From Sinohyriopsis cumingii (Eukaryota; Mollusca; Bivalvia; Unionida; Unionidae): DNA of 64,000 nt. Location: the NCBI GenBank assembly GCA_028554795.2, contig CM068835.1:57087219-57151218 (forward strand), in the 5' to 3' direction. Below are positions 13,912 through 27,087 of this stretch, in pieces (positions within the stretch are counted from its first letter, which is position 1; every line of letters begins with the position of its first letter). The translations under genes and the position numbers were made by a program. The notes below the pieces were generated by a model. It worked only from the letters and a program-made list of their open reading frames with translations, did not search any database and was not told the origin of the DNA.

Positions 13912-14790
13912 AGAATGAGAAGTGACGCTGTGAAGCTACTCAGCAACACCTGGAATTGATACAAAAATACCGTCAAAAATACATTGCAATCGCAACAGAC
14001 TGTAAAAGAACATCTTTCACCGAGGTTTGAACAAACATTTGCGACGCTGATCAAACCCACAAAAGAAATTGCCGAACGTTCCAAGGATATTTAAAAGACA
14101 ACAGGTGCAACTTCACAAAAAGTGTCAGCGCTTGTGGGAACAGAAGAAGCCGCTGATCCAGTTCGTAACATGTCAAACGTAGCAGGTTATCAACAAAGCC
14201 AGAAGATCAACTGCAGAGGCCATAGCGCGTTCGCCACAAGCAATTGAGGAAGCTGTTGGTTAACTTGATGAGAATATTAGAAAGACACTTGACAAAATAC
14301 CAGATGTGCCACCTGAGTAAAGGTCGAGGTTGAAAACACCGCTTCAAATCTTAAAGGAACACTTTCGTTGATGATATCTTTGCAAATCCTGTAGTCGTTG
14401 CTCTTAGGAGATCTTCCGACTGGACAGACCATATGATAAAACTTCCATCAAAAACACATGATAAATACGTGAATGTTGAATGGCCTAAAATGATATGTAG
14501 GGAGTGTACAGGAAAGAAACAAGCTACCGGTGCTCAGTGGGCTTATTTGATCAAATCCTGAATGAATATAGGGGTGAAAGGATTGAATACGATGAAGCAT
14601 CATGAGAGCTTGTATAAATTTTGGTGCCCACCAGTGATACAAACACAATACGAGGCGAAGCAAAGTCCTATGTCGCGAATAACTCGGTCAATCACTGAAA
14701 CACAAAAAGACCAAAGTGAATTTCAGGCCTTTACGAGCTGGCCATCACAGCAACATAACGCTAATTCAGTACAGAGGAAAACTATTTAGA
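13912..14790 (+). pseudogene. Intronless ORF remnants 6, several frames
   Basis: Coding-like pieces in changing frames are visible: around 14000-14090 (HLSPRFEQTFATLIKPTKEI), 14110-14160 (VSALVGTEEAADPVRNMS), 14260-14320 (LDENIRKTLDKIPDVPPE), 14400-14560 (IKLPSKTHDKYVNVEWPKM, then a Cys pair in ICRECTGKK) and 14562-14790 (HHESLYKFWCPPVIQ). They could be one long gene of about 250-290 codons. The last part is rich in Ser, Thr and Gln. Unidentified. Confidence 0.45.
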
Positions 14791-15135
14791 GTGTCCTAGA
14801 CAACAAATAAAACTATTTTACCTGGAAGAACAACAACGCGTTGCATTTGACACTACACCAAAAATGAAAACGTTCTAGCCAAACCTGCACCGAAGCAATA
14901 ACCCAAACAAAAATGATGTTTACCCAAGCAGACGAATTTGAAGTGTCTGCAACTGAGAAAGCATTGATAAAAAGAGCAATATATCAATAAAAAAATTGAA
15001 GATTGTAATGCTGATTTATATCCCATACATCTATTAGTTTTCACATGGAAAGAATACGACAAAATTGCAGGATGAAGCAATAACATGTTTAAAAAATGTT
15101 AAAACAAGGAAAGATTCCTGATGGACTCTGCTACC

Positions 15136-15137
<2 letters not shown>

Positions 15138-15226
<89 letters not shown>
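15138..15226. repeat. (TA)n microsatellite, left of SINE
   Basis: A pure TA run of about 89 bases immediately bordering the SINE tail. Confidence 0.98.
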
Positions 15227-15930
<704 letters not shown>

Positions 15931-16568
15931 CTTACAAATTGAGACAATGTCTTAACTTACAGTAAAATGACATTTGGCTACATAGAAATTACTGGTGCTT
16001 CTTTGCGGTTAAACGGTCATCGGGAACCTTCTAAAGAAATTCGACTTAACTTTAAAACTAAACATATTGCACGTGTTTCTCAGAATCTGTGGACCGTCAT
16101 CAAAGCATCGGTTTCTCAACATGCTTTATGACATTATTCCCAGTTTGTTACTTTTCACTGGAAGATCTGGAGATGCTCAGACAAACCATTGTTTTTGACA
16201 TGTATTTCAATGCATTTGTAATTGCCACTGGATGCTATTCGGTGATACTCTCTGACAAGATACAGTTATTGGAGGTGCTGGTGGTCAAATGAGTGTGCGA
16301 TGCAACTGTGGAAAATTCATATAATTCATAGTTAAACCTGGTACATATTTGAATAATGATGTCCTATCACGATGAGAGGGTCAGCCCTATTAAATTCAAC
16401 TTACGAAACTAAACAGGCAATCAAAACAATTGCGGGATTACACTGAAACATTCTTCTGCAAACACAGAAACACCTCGTGATATTAATATTATCTAAGACT
16501 GAGGAAACACGAATGCATAGGACCGGTGGAATATTTCCATTCCTTGCAGAGATTCCAGCTGTTTTTTA

Positions 16569-16676
16569 GCAGCAACGGCTTCAGTGGTTTCAAAAGCCGC
16601 GACGTTAGGAGGTGTCGAAACTGCATCAGGAATGGCTTTGAAAAAGAAAGCTAGTGATCGTATAAACTTATTCTGA
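16569..16676 (+). pseudogene. Intronless ORF remnant 8 (C-terminal piece)
   Basis: A short frame reads AATASVVSKAATLGGVETAS and ends with a basic segment (MALKKKASDRINLF) at a TGA. The Gly/Ala-rich segment followed by Lys looks protein-like, but it is too short to assign. Confidence 0.35.
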
Positions 16677-16833
16677 TTATGTCCAGTAATATCACGTATT
16701 GAGAAGGCGACAGTGATACCTATACTTTTTACACAGTTGTATTATCAACATCAACATCATTATTCATCGAAGATGAAATTCAGTTTGAAGCATTCAGCGT
16801 TTATCCTGAGGGATTCTTAATCATCTTAGGTGT

Positions 16834-17260
16834 TTGTGTTTAAAATTAGATGTTATCATTATTATTTACGTAAAGGAATCTGACCGCGGTGATGTGATTG
16901 TGGAATTTACCGACGGAGACTTGGAACAGCTGGCGGTGGATGTTAACATCGATAACAATTTTGCTCAAGTTGTCAAGGAATATCTGCTTCAAATTGGTTT
17001 TACCAAACCCTCGTATAAACTGTCACATACTTTTGCTAAGAATCAAGTAGAAATTGCTGGCTGGAACCACCCTGATGTACCACTAAGAACTCGAGGCCAG
17101 CTTGTAATCATAGCACGTGCCGTGAAAACACCGAAGCGTTGATCGCAGCACCAGATGCAAAATCTCTCGGGGATTCTTTCTACAACGGCGAAGTGGAATT
17201 CACAAAAGTATCCACTCGATTACGTTCATCATCGAATATTTTAAACCAACATTGACTCAG
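16834..17260 (+). pseudogene. Intronless ORF remnant 9, one frameshift
   Basis: The frame 16834-17142 contains ESDRGDVIVEFTDGDLEQLA and WNHPDVPLRTRGQLVIIARA. Coding-like sequence continues after a frameshift near 17135 (IAAPDAKSLGDSFYNGEVEF, to about 17240). Together about 130 residues of a well-formed beta-rich protein. No match recognised. It is the right-hand end of the decayed cluster. Confidence 0.55.
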
Positions 17261-18749
17261 CTTAGAAAATAAAGATCTCAGCTGTTATTCAACACGGATG
17301 CACTTGTTCGAGTAAAAGTTATTTAGCAAAGATCATCGTTGGATGTAAAAGTTTCTGGCGTAATCGTTGCTTTTTGGATAAGAGGGGCGACATATTACCA
17401 GAACGCACAGTCGCCAGAAATTTAGGGCTTTTTTATATAATTGTATGACAATTGCTGCCAGTACAAATGGGTAATTTGCTAGAAATGCGTGTGTGATGCA
17501 CCTGTGCGTGCTGATAAGACCGGACAAGGTCTGCCTGTCTTGCAATTAAAATAACCAATTGCATGATTAAAAGAAGAACTATAATTGACCCACAGTCTTA
17601 CAGGCATGAAATATAATCAAAGCTGGTCAATAGATGCGAGATAAAATTACCAAGAGAACCGCGCTGTATATTGATCACTGCCATACGCTTGCCTAAATAA
17701 GTATACTCTGCGATATTTGTTTCTACATTCACAGAGTAGTGTTAAAGACTAATGTTTTGCCCTTTTTGAGAACCCTTTGTGGCTCAAACATTCGTACGAA
17801 ACTCTACCTCTATGACTGTCTCACTTACCTCATGTTCGTGTGTATATTCGGACAACATTAAAAGTTATCAGTATGAAACGGTGCATATGAGCTAAGAGTC
17901 GAGGATGAGTGAAAGGGCAAAAAGGTGAGTAAACGGAAAAACACATACTTCAACACTACTGATATGATGGAAACTGGAATAATCAAAACAAAAAGGGGGA
18001 GGGCATATTAGAATATAGAACATGACTGCCACTAAGAATGTCACTTGGTCAATCCCGTGTTTAAAGCAATAAACCCTCGTGCCGCCACTACTCATAATGC
18101 CTATTTAAAGAACTGTTTTCCTCTAATGTTGCCAAGTGGATAATACAGTCCTTGTTTTCAGCTCGTGTACATTATACTTCAATAAATCACAATAGTCAAA
18201 CAGTTCCCTCGAACGAAGGGAATAATATTCCCTACCATCCAGCTACAGGTGTCCAAATTAAGTAATATATTAAATATAAATCTTCTTCCTTGCATAGTTA
18301 CTGCATATACTGTAATGCCTAACTATTTGCTCTCTGCTCCATTGTCGTTTGGATGCGCCAACGGCAAGCTAATATATTTATTACATTTTAAATGGTTCAA
18401 TTCAGCGATTCTGAAATTCACAAGAGATGCAAAGAATTTACCACAAATACTTACCTGTTAATTATATCAGTACTCGTGGTCACAATATATGCTGATTACT
18501 AGTAGATGTCTTGCGGATTACCATAAAGGAGCGTTCAAAAACATATCGATACGAAATTTTGACATCACCCCAAACTGATGTTCCTAAGTGTTGAATTCGA
18601 AAAGCAAAGCTAAAGACAAACTTCAGGAAACAATATTCAAAATATCAAACCTTGGTGTCCACGGTAACGCTCTGATCATTGATGGTCTTGGCAACAGAGT
18701 TACAAAGGAGACTGGCAACATTTTAACTGAATCATCCGCTATTAAACAG
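17261..18749. other. Non-coding stretch right of the decayed cluster
   Basis: Beyond about 17260 the coding-like character stops. No terminal inverted repeat was identified to mark an element boundary. Confidence 0.5.
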
Positions 18750-19155
18750 CACGTATAATATACAGACACAGGACACACAATTAATAATATACAATGGTAT
18801 AGGGCACATACACCCAACAGTGTAAAGTAAACATCATTTTTGCTGTACAGATACAGCAAGAACTCCATTAAATAATTTACATTGGTATAGGACACATAGA
18901 CCAACGAGTGCATATAAATATACTTTTGGTGGGTAGACAAGCAGGAACTCATTTACATACTTTAGTATATGACCCACCATTGACATACACATGGTTTAGC
19001 TGTACGGACATAGCAAGAACTCTGTTTAATAATGTAATTTGGCATACAACATGTAGACCCACCAGTGACCTACACATGATTTTGCTGGACATACACAGAA
19101 GGAACTCTATAATATCCTTTGGCTAGACCCACCAGTAACGTACACATGGTTCGGC
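18750..19155. repeat. Degenerate minisatellite, unit ~70-85 bp
   Basis: About five diverged units share TACACATG-TTT-GCTG-ACA, CA-AAGGAACTC or GCAAGAACTC, TTAATAAT-T and a closing GACCCACCAGTGAC. Unit length varies because of small indels. No coding role is evident. Confidence 0.75.
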
Positions 19156-19945
19156 TAAGTTAACTGGCTTGATCTATATTTCAGTATAGATTAATGGGAT
19201 TGGTGCTATATTCTTAGACTGCAGGCGTAGTTTATATTTACAGTACATACTCATTGATTTCTCCAACGAAAATTGATCCTAATATTTCTTCAAGTAGAAC
19301 GCATCTTCGATTCAAGGGAAACAACTGTTTCTTTCGACAGTATGATCTCTTGGCTGCATGACAGTTTTCCTCCCAGACAAGAATCACATTACGGTTACAG
19401 TATATGTATCATTATATTTATACAACATTATTAAACAAGAAAATTACTATAAAACATTTTAATATTTAACGAGGGAGAAACCAATAAAGCTAAAAACGTT
19501 TTCTCACTTCCCTTTCACCGCCGTCACTAAAATAATCATTAACAACACCAATATCACTACCTACCTTTAAAAAAAAAGACAAAACAAAAAATCAAACACA
19601 AATTTCCTATAACTACCACTGTCAGGGCTTTCATCATTATGTGTCTATTATTATCAAAGATAAAGAAAGACAATGATAAACTTAGGTTGGTAAATAGCAT
19701 CAAGGTCAACAAACTTTACCACTTAGTTCGGGGAACTGTGTAGTTCATGAGCTGCACGTTTTGTTTCAGATACGACTGTTCCTGAAGATGTAAAGTGTAC
19801 CATTTTACATTCATAATTGGACGTATCGGGGCTGTTTGCTGAGAATTTACAATAGTTGTACTTGTCGACCTGTATAACAACAGCTTTTCGTTCGAAATAG
19901 AAATGAATCCAGCACATGTCCAAATAAATTGGCAACATGAAGATA

Positions 19946-20168
19946 TTGTTGTTGTTGTTGTAGGGTTTAACGCCATTTTTCAGCACACGATAGGCTATAC
20001 ATGGCGGCCAGTATTAATGGTGGAGGAAGAACCCGGGAAAACCAACGGAAAGAACCACCGACCCACGAGAAGCTACTGGCAAGCTTTCTCACATACCCAC
20101 ATTGGCTGAATCCGAGACTCGAACCCACGCAGACAGAGGTGAGATGGCAGTGATCCGTAACGGAGGCA
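19946..20168 (-). mobile_element. tRNA-derived SINE, family 2, best copy
   Basis: On the minus strand, GTTACGGATCACTGCC leads to a B box GGGTTCGAGTCTCGG (20112-20127). A body with GAAAGCTTGCCAGTAGC follows, and a tail GGCGTTAAACCC followed by (CAA)n. That tail type is common in molluscan short repeats. Two older copies in the window (6.3 and 9.6 kb) have the same orientation. Confidence 0.82.
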
Positions 20169-21172
20169 ACATGAGGATAACGACGATGATTATATTATCA
20201 TCATCAAGAAGGATCTGCATGATTTTATCACTAAAACCACTTTTGACAGTAAATCAACGACAATAAACCGTTTTTGACAGCTAGATATTTCTTTACACTA
20301 GTATCTGTACTGATAACTAAAATAGTAAATAAAAGATATATATTTAGGGTGGTATATACAGGTACCTATATGCAGGTATTCTTCTTTAAATCAACTTTTA
20401 CTTTTTATCGGCGTATGACGTGAATTATGCCATAAAGGTCCAACCTCTCCCATTGTCACATAGCAGGAAGATATCGAGGAAACAAATATAAAATGTGCTC
20501 ACCTGCTGAGGTAACAATCACATTGTATCCGAAGTTTAGGTCTGTAACAAGCCCATGCAATGTTGTTTTAGTCAAACGTGACGGTTGTTTCAAACATAAT
20601 GAAATATTTGGGGTTGCAGTTTCCTGCGATACAAAATTATAAAACTTAATTTCAGTATCATTCGCTTTTATAGTGATCTAAATTCTGTAACTTCTGTTAA
20701 ACCCATTTGGTCATTAAGGACGTTATTTTTTCAACTATCTTGAGCAACAAATGTATGAAGTTATATCCCTTTGATTGTCTTTATGTCATAACGATGAGGC
20801 ATTGCTGTTAGGAAAAGCCACTGTGAACTCAGAAGCGTTTGATATGACTCTTGCTTGGCTTTGATATTTGCATTTTAATGTCTTTCAGGATATTTCCTTT
20901 GTACAAAAAAAGAACATCATACCACATAAATTAAATTTTCCATGATCAAAGTGTTTATAAGGGCAGTAAATTAGAGACGACAGTCACTTACAAATATGCA
21001 CAAGTGGTTATTTTACAGGACACCTTTGCAGCATATATAATGGTCCCTACCATATTGTTTATAAAGAAACATAAAAAAAATATAAAAGCTTATGTTATAC
21101 TGTGAACAAATACGGTGTCTTGACATTTATCCCGTTATGAAAGTGTAAGTGGGATTGATTATAATACAATCT

Positions 21173-21310
<138 letters not shown>

Positions 21311-21418
21311 ACACTGTAACGATTCGATATTTGATAAATGTAAATAACCGAGTTCTCTACTGTTATCCACAAACCTGCAAAAACAGTCGTTTTTCCGCAA
21401 GTTGACAAATATATTTTT

Positions 21419-21485
21419 TGCGAGAATGCACGTACCATAGCCACTTGCTACTGCGAGAATACACGTGCGATAGTCACTTTCTAGC
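21419..21485. repeat. Two-copy 33-bp tandem repeat
   Basis: GCGAGAATGCACGTACCATAG and its continuation are followed by a second copy GCGAGAATACACGTGCGATAG. They are about 80% alike and CpG-rich for the region. Confidence 0.7.
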
Positions 21486-22417
21486 GTAGGATGGTGGCCA
21501 GTCTGAGTCAGGAGTATGAAGAAGAGTGGAATGCTATTAGGGCGTGCATAACGCGAGGAACCTTATTAGGCCATGGAGGATAGGTAAAACTGGTCATAGC
21601 AGGACAATTTAAACAAATTTCCAGGCCCTATGTACAAAGGAGTGCGAACACACGGACGTCCTTCGTTGGTGCTACTCAGATGTCTAAAAATTAAACCCTG
21701 CCTGTACGATATTGGCACGTACACCAACCACATTACGCATTTATGTGAAGATGTATAAATAAACGTTTTGTTGCCTGGAGGTAAAACCGACAGAATTCGT
21801 TGTGACTACTAGTCAACCGTTGGCTTCATTGTTTCTGCGCCTTTTCATAATGCCCGTTTCTTACAGTAATACCCATCTTCGGTCTCTTTTGTATTCATTA
21901 GTTATTGGAATTGTGGTTGAGAAGAAAATCCGAGATTAGTCAGAAGGTTCTCATTTTCATCCCAATTTTCTCAAGCAGATTATTAGTACATTATAAGGGC
22001 CTATTTGAAGTGGTTGAACAGACGAGCCCGGTTGACAAAAAAGTAATATTTGCCGAGATATGATCACGACCTATCATAATATTTTGAAGTCATGGTCTGA
22101 CCGACCTAAAGAAAGGGAAGCGACAGTGAGCTGAGTGTCCTGTTGATCTCTATCAGTGGTTTGATAAAGAATCTTTTAGATTACCCGCAGAAAGTTATAC
22201 TAAATGTGAAACTAGCACATACATTTACTCATTGAACAGCGCGTGTATTTGACGCAATTATTCGGAAATTTCAAAGACGTCTTGGTGGATGTACCGAGAT
22301 AAACTGAGCAATACATCACTCCGAAGTCCGACTCATCACTTTATCAAAGCCCCTATCCATTACCATTTTGAGGTAAGAAAATAAGACTGACAGACTGTAT
22401 GCAACACCTGTGGTACT

Positions 22418-22420
<3 letters not shown>

Positions 22421-22460
<40 letters not shown>
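22421..22460. repeat. (TG)n microsatellite
   Basis: A GT run of 40 bases next to a SINE tail fragment. Confidence 0.98.
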
Positions 22461-22463
<3 letters not shown>

Positions 22464-22473
22464 GGATAAAAAA

Positions 22474-22540
22474 GTGGTTTTAACAATGTTTCAGTCATGT
22501 CGCTACGATATCTGCAGTGTGACAGTTTATAGTGAAACAA
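22474..22540 (-). mobile_element. SINE family 1, tail fragment
   Basis: The sequence TTTCAGTCATGTCGCTACGAT and its continuation match the tail of the 15.2 kb copy with few changes. It extends about 11 bases further (ending in ...ATTGTTAAAACCAC on the minus strand), and so shows the fuller 3' end of the family. It is adjacent to a (TG)n tract. Confidence 0.7.
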
Positions 22541-24024
22541 AAGTTGTGATTTCTAGAAAAGGTTGTACTTTATAAAGAATTATCGAATTCACGTCCTGTA
22601 ATGAAGAACTGGAACTATTTTATGTTCTACATAATTTTGTACTTAATATGACGTCTGGCGGCTCCTTTACCAAAGCACAGACACTACTTGGAAGGCGAGC
22701 TCAAATAGGAATATGCTAGCATGTAAAGTTCCTTTATGAATTTAAATACTTATAAAACAACCTTTGAATCTTTTTACAGACTGATAAACTCTTAAATCTT
22801 AAATTAATATTTGGGTCTTTATCACAGCTAAGAGCATAGTACTGGAGGAAATATCCAATTGCTTTTTGATGGGCTGGCGATATGCAAATGTTGTATCGAT
22901 TGCATTGCAGTAGCATTTATACATGGCGCATCGTATTCACTAAATTCTACTAATGTGTCTTGCTGCAGATGCTGATATTATGATGGTGTACTGGTACCTT
23001 TTCGTCACCGGTCACACGCTCTGTACTCGCTGAGCTCACTGTCAAGTGTGGTAGTGTATCTTCGTTTAGAGACTTGCGTCCTTTATTTTATCATAATCTG
23101 ATTCTGACGTAACATTTACACGGTTATGCAGTGTAGAATATGTTCCATCACCTAGGCTATTGTTGCCTTGAATTGCCATAGCTTGATCATGATTCGATCA
23201 TTGTATATATGTGTTTTTGCAACTGGCCAAGAGGGAAATCGCTTTGTTGACTTCTCTGGAAAGATTGCACAGGACTGAGCAACATACTACGGAATCCTTT
23301 CATTTTATTCAACTTATACAGAAAGTCTTCACTGCGACAATGTACAGTTTGGCCCCTGGATTGCTATGTCTTACTACCTGATCTTGTGACCATAGTCCTT
23401 TCACGCTTCCGCAAGTTCTCGCGGTTAATCTCTGTCAATTGCAAAGAATGTGGTCTTCAATACCTTGAGAGTTAATAAACTATATCAAGTATCATAATAG
23501 TCTTACTATATATAACCCTACACTGTGCTCACGAACAATATACATGGAATCCACATCGACCTTCATAGTTGACTGTAAATAAAATCTCGCACCACATTAA
23601 ACCATTTTTTCCTGAACGTTTAATCAAGATCGCAGAATATCAATATTATTTCCTACTTCGAGCTTTGATATGAATTTATTTGTTGGTCAGAATCTTTAAT
23701 TTATCGACACATTTGCACGAGGAAAACAGGACATGTTTACAAGTTGAAAAAGGACATTTCTTCCGACTTTATAAAAAATGGAGGGCAAGTTTATCATCTA
23801 TCGAAGCTTATTCAAAATGTTTGATTTCTAGAATGTTTCCACTTGTATTTATATCTGCCTTCGCTTGTTGGCCACAGTTTGAAAACCTCTGTTACTCATG
23901 TCATTGTCCTCTAGCACATAAAATTGATTATCCACCAACACAGTAAACTCATTATTTGAAGCCACGAGTAACATCCCAAATGAAACTCAATATTTGTTTC
24001 GATATCTTCTTGGCATCCGTCCGT

Positions 24025-26091
24025 CTACGAGAGACGATGGCATAGCTCCAAAGTACGCTTTTGCTTATCCTTCTTTTTAGCTCTCTTTTCAGCTTGCTTT
24101 ATTCTTCTCTTTTCCTCTGCGTTTTGAACTCCCTGCCTGACAGCTAGACGCCAGCTGGAACGGTTGTTTGCACAGCTCTCCCAGTCGTTGACATTGATGT
24201 TTGCTGTCTTCATATCCTTCTTGCAAACATCTTTGTAGCGCAGATGTGGTCGTCCAGTTGGTCGTGCACCTTCTGCTAACTCCCCATATAACAGGTCCTT
24301 GGGGATGCGACCTAGGTCCATTCTCTTGACATGGCCGAGCCAGCGAAGGCGCCTCCCGCTGAGTATGGAGAACATGTTGTTCATGTTGGCGCGTTCTAGA
24401 ACCTCTGTGTTGGGTACTTTGTCCTGCCACTGGATGTGCAGAATGCGCCGCAGACATCTCAGGTGGAAGCTGTTGAGTTTCCTCTCGTGTCTTGCATAGG
24501 TGGTCCATGTTTCGCTGCTGTAGAGAAGTGAGCTGAGCACGCACGCTTGGTAGACACGCAGTTTGGTCTTCTCTGTGAGGTTGGAGTTGTTCCAGACCCT
24601 CTGGTTAAGTCTGGCCATCACTGCTGCTGCCTTGGCAATCCTGCCGTCCACCTCAGAATCAATGGAGAGTGAGCTGGAGATGTTAGACCCGAGGTATGTG
24701 AAGTTCTCGACAACTTCCAAATTGTACCCATCGATGGAGACAGAGGGAGGGGAGTCTGTGTCCTGTGCCATGACATTCGTTTTCTTCAAACTGATGGTCA
24801 GTCCAAATTCCTTACATGCATGGGAGAGGCAGCATACCAGCTGCTGAAGTCCATCTTCCGTGTGTGATGTCAAGGCTGCATCGTCGGCAAAGAGCAATTC
24901 ACGGATGAGTACCTCTGTGACTTTAGTCTTAGCACGGAGACGGGCGATGTTGAACAGCTTGCCGTCAGCCCTGGTATGGATGTACACTCCCTCGCTGCAG
25001 TCCTTGAATGCGTACTGGAGAAGCATGGAGAAGAAGATGGCAAAGAGCGTCGGTGCAAGGACACAGCCTTGTTTGACTCCGTTAATGACTGGGAATGCTT
25101 CAGATGTTGCGCCATTGAAGCACACTGTGCTGTTCATGTTCTCGTGGAACGACATAATGACAGCAAGCAGACGTGGGGGGCAGCCAATCTTCTGCAGGAG
25201 TCTGAAGAGTCCACTCCGACTAACCATGTCAAACGCCTTCCTCAGGTCTATGAAGGCAATGTAGAGGGGCATCCGCTGATCGCGACACTTCTCCTGCAGC
25301 TGACGTAGTGAGAAGATCATGTCTACAGTTGACCTGCCGGCTCGAAATCCACACTGGGATTCTGGGTAGACGCGGGAGGCTAGGATCTGCAAGCGCGCCA
25401 AGGCAACAGGGGCGAAGGCCTTTCCGACGATGCTGAGGAGGGAGATGCCCCGATAGTTGTTGCAATCGCTACGGTCTCCTTTGTTTTTGTACAAAGTGAC
25501 GATGTTGGCGTCACGCATGTCCTGTGGGATGTATCCCTGTTCCCAGCAAAGGCAGAGGAGTGCGTGTAGGGGCTGGAGCAGTGCTGGTTTTCCGCTCTTG
25601 CGGACTTCAGGCGGAATGCCGTCGCTTCCAGGAGCCTTCCCACAGGCAAGGCAATCGATGGCTTTTCCGAGCTCTTCCAGGGTGGGCTGTGTGTCTAGCT
25701 CCTCCATGACAGGCAGGTCTGGAATGGCGTCCAGGGCAGTTCCAGTGACATTGTTTTGGGTTGCATATAGCTCGAGATAGTGCTCAACCCATCGCTGCAG
25801 TTGTTTCCCCTGGTCTGTGATGACATCGCCCGTCTTGGACTTGAGGGGGGCGGTCTTGTAGCTGTGGGGGCCTGTCGCCTTTTTGATACCCTCATACATT
25901 CCTCTTGTATCGCCGGTGTCAGCAGCTGTCTGTATACTGTTGCAAAGGTTCAGCCAGTAGGTGTTGGCACAGCGGCGGGCGGTCTTCTGGGCGTTATTCC
26001 TTGCAATCCTGAGGGCTTGTAGTGTTCTGGGGCTAGGTGCAGCCTTGTATGCCAGGAGGGCTTTCCTCTTTGCCTCAGTCACGGGCTCCAT
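24025..26091 (-). CDS. LINE reverse transcriptase frame (688 codons)
   Basis: An uninterrupted frame carries the non-LTR reverse-transcriptase motifs in order: NNYRGISLLS around residue 211, the AFIDLRKAFD metal-binding motif A at 279-288, GVKQGCVLAP at 338-347, and the catalytic LLFADDAAL with the Asp pair at 403-404. YLGSNISSS follows near 470, then a C-terminal region with RRLRWLGHVKRMD and a Lys/Arg-rich tail. The upstream endonuclease frame is in register, separated only by a TGA at 26098-26100, so the Met at 26091 is unlikely to be the original start. In life it would copy the element's RNA at nicked chromosomal DNA. Because the whole RT is open, insertion is fairly recent. Confidence 0.92.
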   Translation of the reverse strand: MEPVTEAKRKALLAYKAAPSPRTLQALRIARNNAQKTARRCANTYWLNLCNSIQTAADTGDTRGMYEGIKKATGPHSYKTAPLKSKTGDVITDQGKQLQRWVEHYLELYATQNNVTGTALDAIPDLPVMEELDTQPTLEELGKAIDCLACGKAPGSDGIPPEVRKSGKPALLQPLHALLCLCWEQGYIPQDMRDANIVTLYKNKGDRSDCNNYRGISLLSIVGKAFAPVALARLQILASRVYPESQCGFRAGRSTVDMIFSLRQLQEKCRDQRMPLYIAFIDLRKAFDMVSRSGLFRLLQKIGCPPRLLAVIMSFHENMNSTVCFNGATSEAFPVINGVKQGCVLAPTLFAIFFSMLLQYAFKDCSEGVYIHTRADGKLFNIARLRAKTKVTEVLIRELLFADDAALTSHTEDGLQQLVCCLSHACKEFGLTISLKKTNVMAQDTDSPPSVSIDGYNLEVVENFTYLGSNISSSLSIDSEVDGRIAKAAAVMARLNQRVWNNSNLTEKTKLRVYQACVLSSLLYSSETWTTYARHERKLNSFHLRCLRRILHIQWQDKVPNTEVLERANMNNMFSILSGRRLRWLGHVKRMDLGRIPKDLLYGELAEGARPTGRPHLRYKDVCKKDMKTANINVNDWESCANNRSSWRLAVRQGVQNAEEKRRIKQAEKRAKKKDKQKRTLELCHRLS

Positions 26092-26097
26092 CTCCTC

Positions 26098-27087
26098 TCA
26101 GTTTGCCTCATACCAGTCGACATTCTTTCGCTCCCTCTTCCTGTAAGCTGTGATGGCTGAATTGTACACAGAGTCATGGATATGGGACCACTTGGAATCA
26201 ATGGTGTCATCAGGTGTCACTTTGGTGAGGGCTTCCTTCAGTTTGCTGATGAACTGCTGTGTTTTCTCTGGGTTGCTTGCACAGCAGGTGTTGATACGTG
26301 GGTGACCCTTCTTCTTGGCGTGGTGCAGCTTCTTGGGTAATATTCGCACCTTGCTGGCCACGAGGGAATGGTCCGTGTCACAATCGGCACTGTGGTAGCT
26401 GCGGGTAAGGAGGACACTGGCCAGTTCTGCACGCCTGGTGATGACAAGGTCTAGCTGGTGCCAGTGGCGTGAACGTGGGTGTCTCCACGACACCTGGTGG
26501 ATCTCCTTGCATTTGAAGAAAGTGTTGGTCACACATAGGCTGTGGGAGCAGCACATCTCCGGCAGTCGCTGACCATTCTCGTTGATCTTGCCCCTTCCGT
26601 AAAAGCCGAGACAGGTGGACCAGGCCTCATGCTCAGCTCCCACTCTAGCATTGAAGTCTTCTAGTAAGTAAAGGCTTTCATTGTTGGGGATACTGGATAT
26701 TGCCTGATCCAGAGCCTCATAAAACTTGTCTTTCTCCTCGTAGGTGGAGTAGAGGGTTGTGGCGTACACACTGAAGATGTTGACTGGGCCTAAGGATGTT
26801 GACAGCCGGAGGGCAAGGATTCTCTCAGTACCTCATGATGGAGGTTCAATGAAGGCGATTAGCCTGTTCTTGACGGCAAAGCCTACACCATGCTGCCTAG
26901 GTTCATCTAAGGGCTTCCCCTGCCAAAAGAATGTGTAATTGGCTTCCCTGATGGTGCCGCTGTCAGCCAGTCGGGTCTCCTGGAGGCAGGCAATGTCGAT
27001 GTTCAGTCGGGAGAGTTCTCTGTCAATGACGGCAGTCTTCCGTGCATCGTCGATCTGCTGTAGGTCAGTGGTCAATCCAGGACACAT
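26098..27087 (-). pseudogene. LINE AP-endonuclease frame with a premature TGA
   Basis: The frame begins with the classic endonuclease start (RFATWNIRTM ending at the Met at 27087, with open sequence a little further upstream). It continues through IDIACLQETRLAD, which carries the catalytic Glu, and HGVGFAVKN, to a TGA at about 26833-26835. The same frame resumes and runs to 26098, with LLEDFNARVG (NARVG motif) and TDHSLVASKVRI (catalytic Asp-His pair). A second TGA (26098-26100) separates it from the RT. Both stops are TGA, as expected from CGA-to-TGA CpG decay. As it stands the element cannot make a full endonuclease-RT protein unless the stops are read through. Confidence 0.88.

Noticed and set aside
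24860..25264. Open frames on the plus strand opposite the LINE RT
   Set aside because: Shadow frames of the GC-rich RT coding sequence.
26091..26091. Met at 26091 as the true start of the LINE RT protein
   Set aside because: The endonuclease frame is in register directly upstream, interrupted only by one TGA, so the original protein was continuous.
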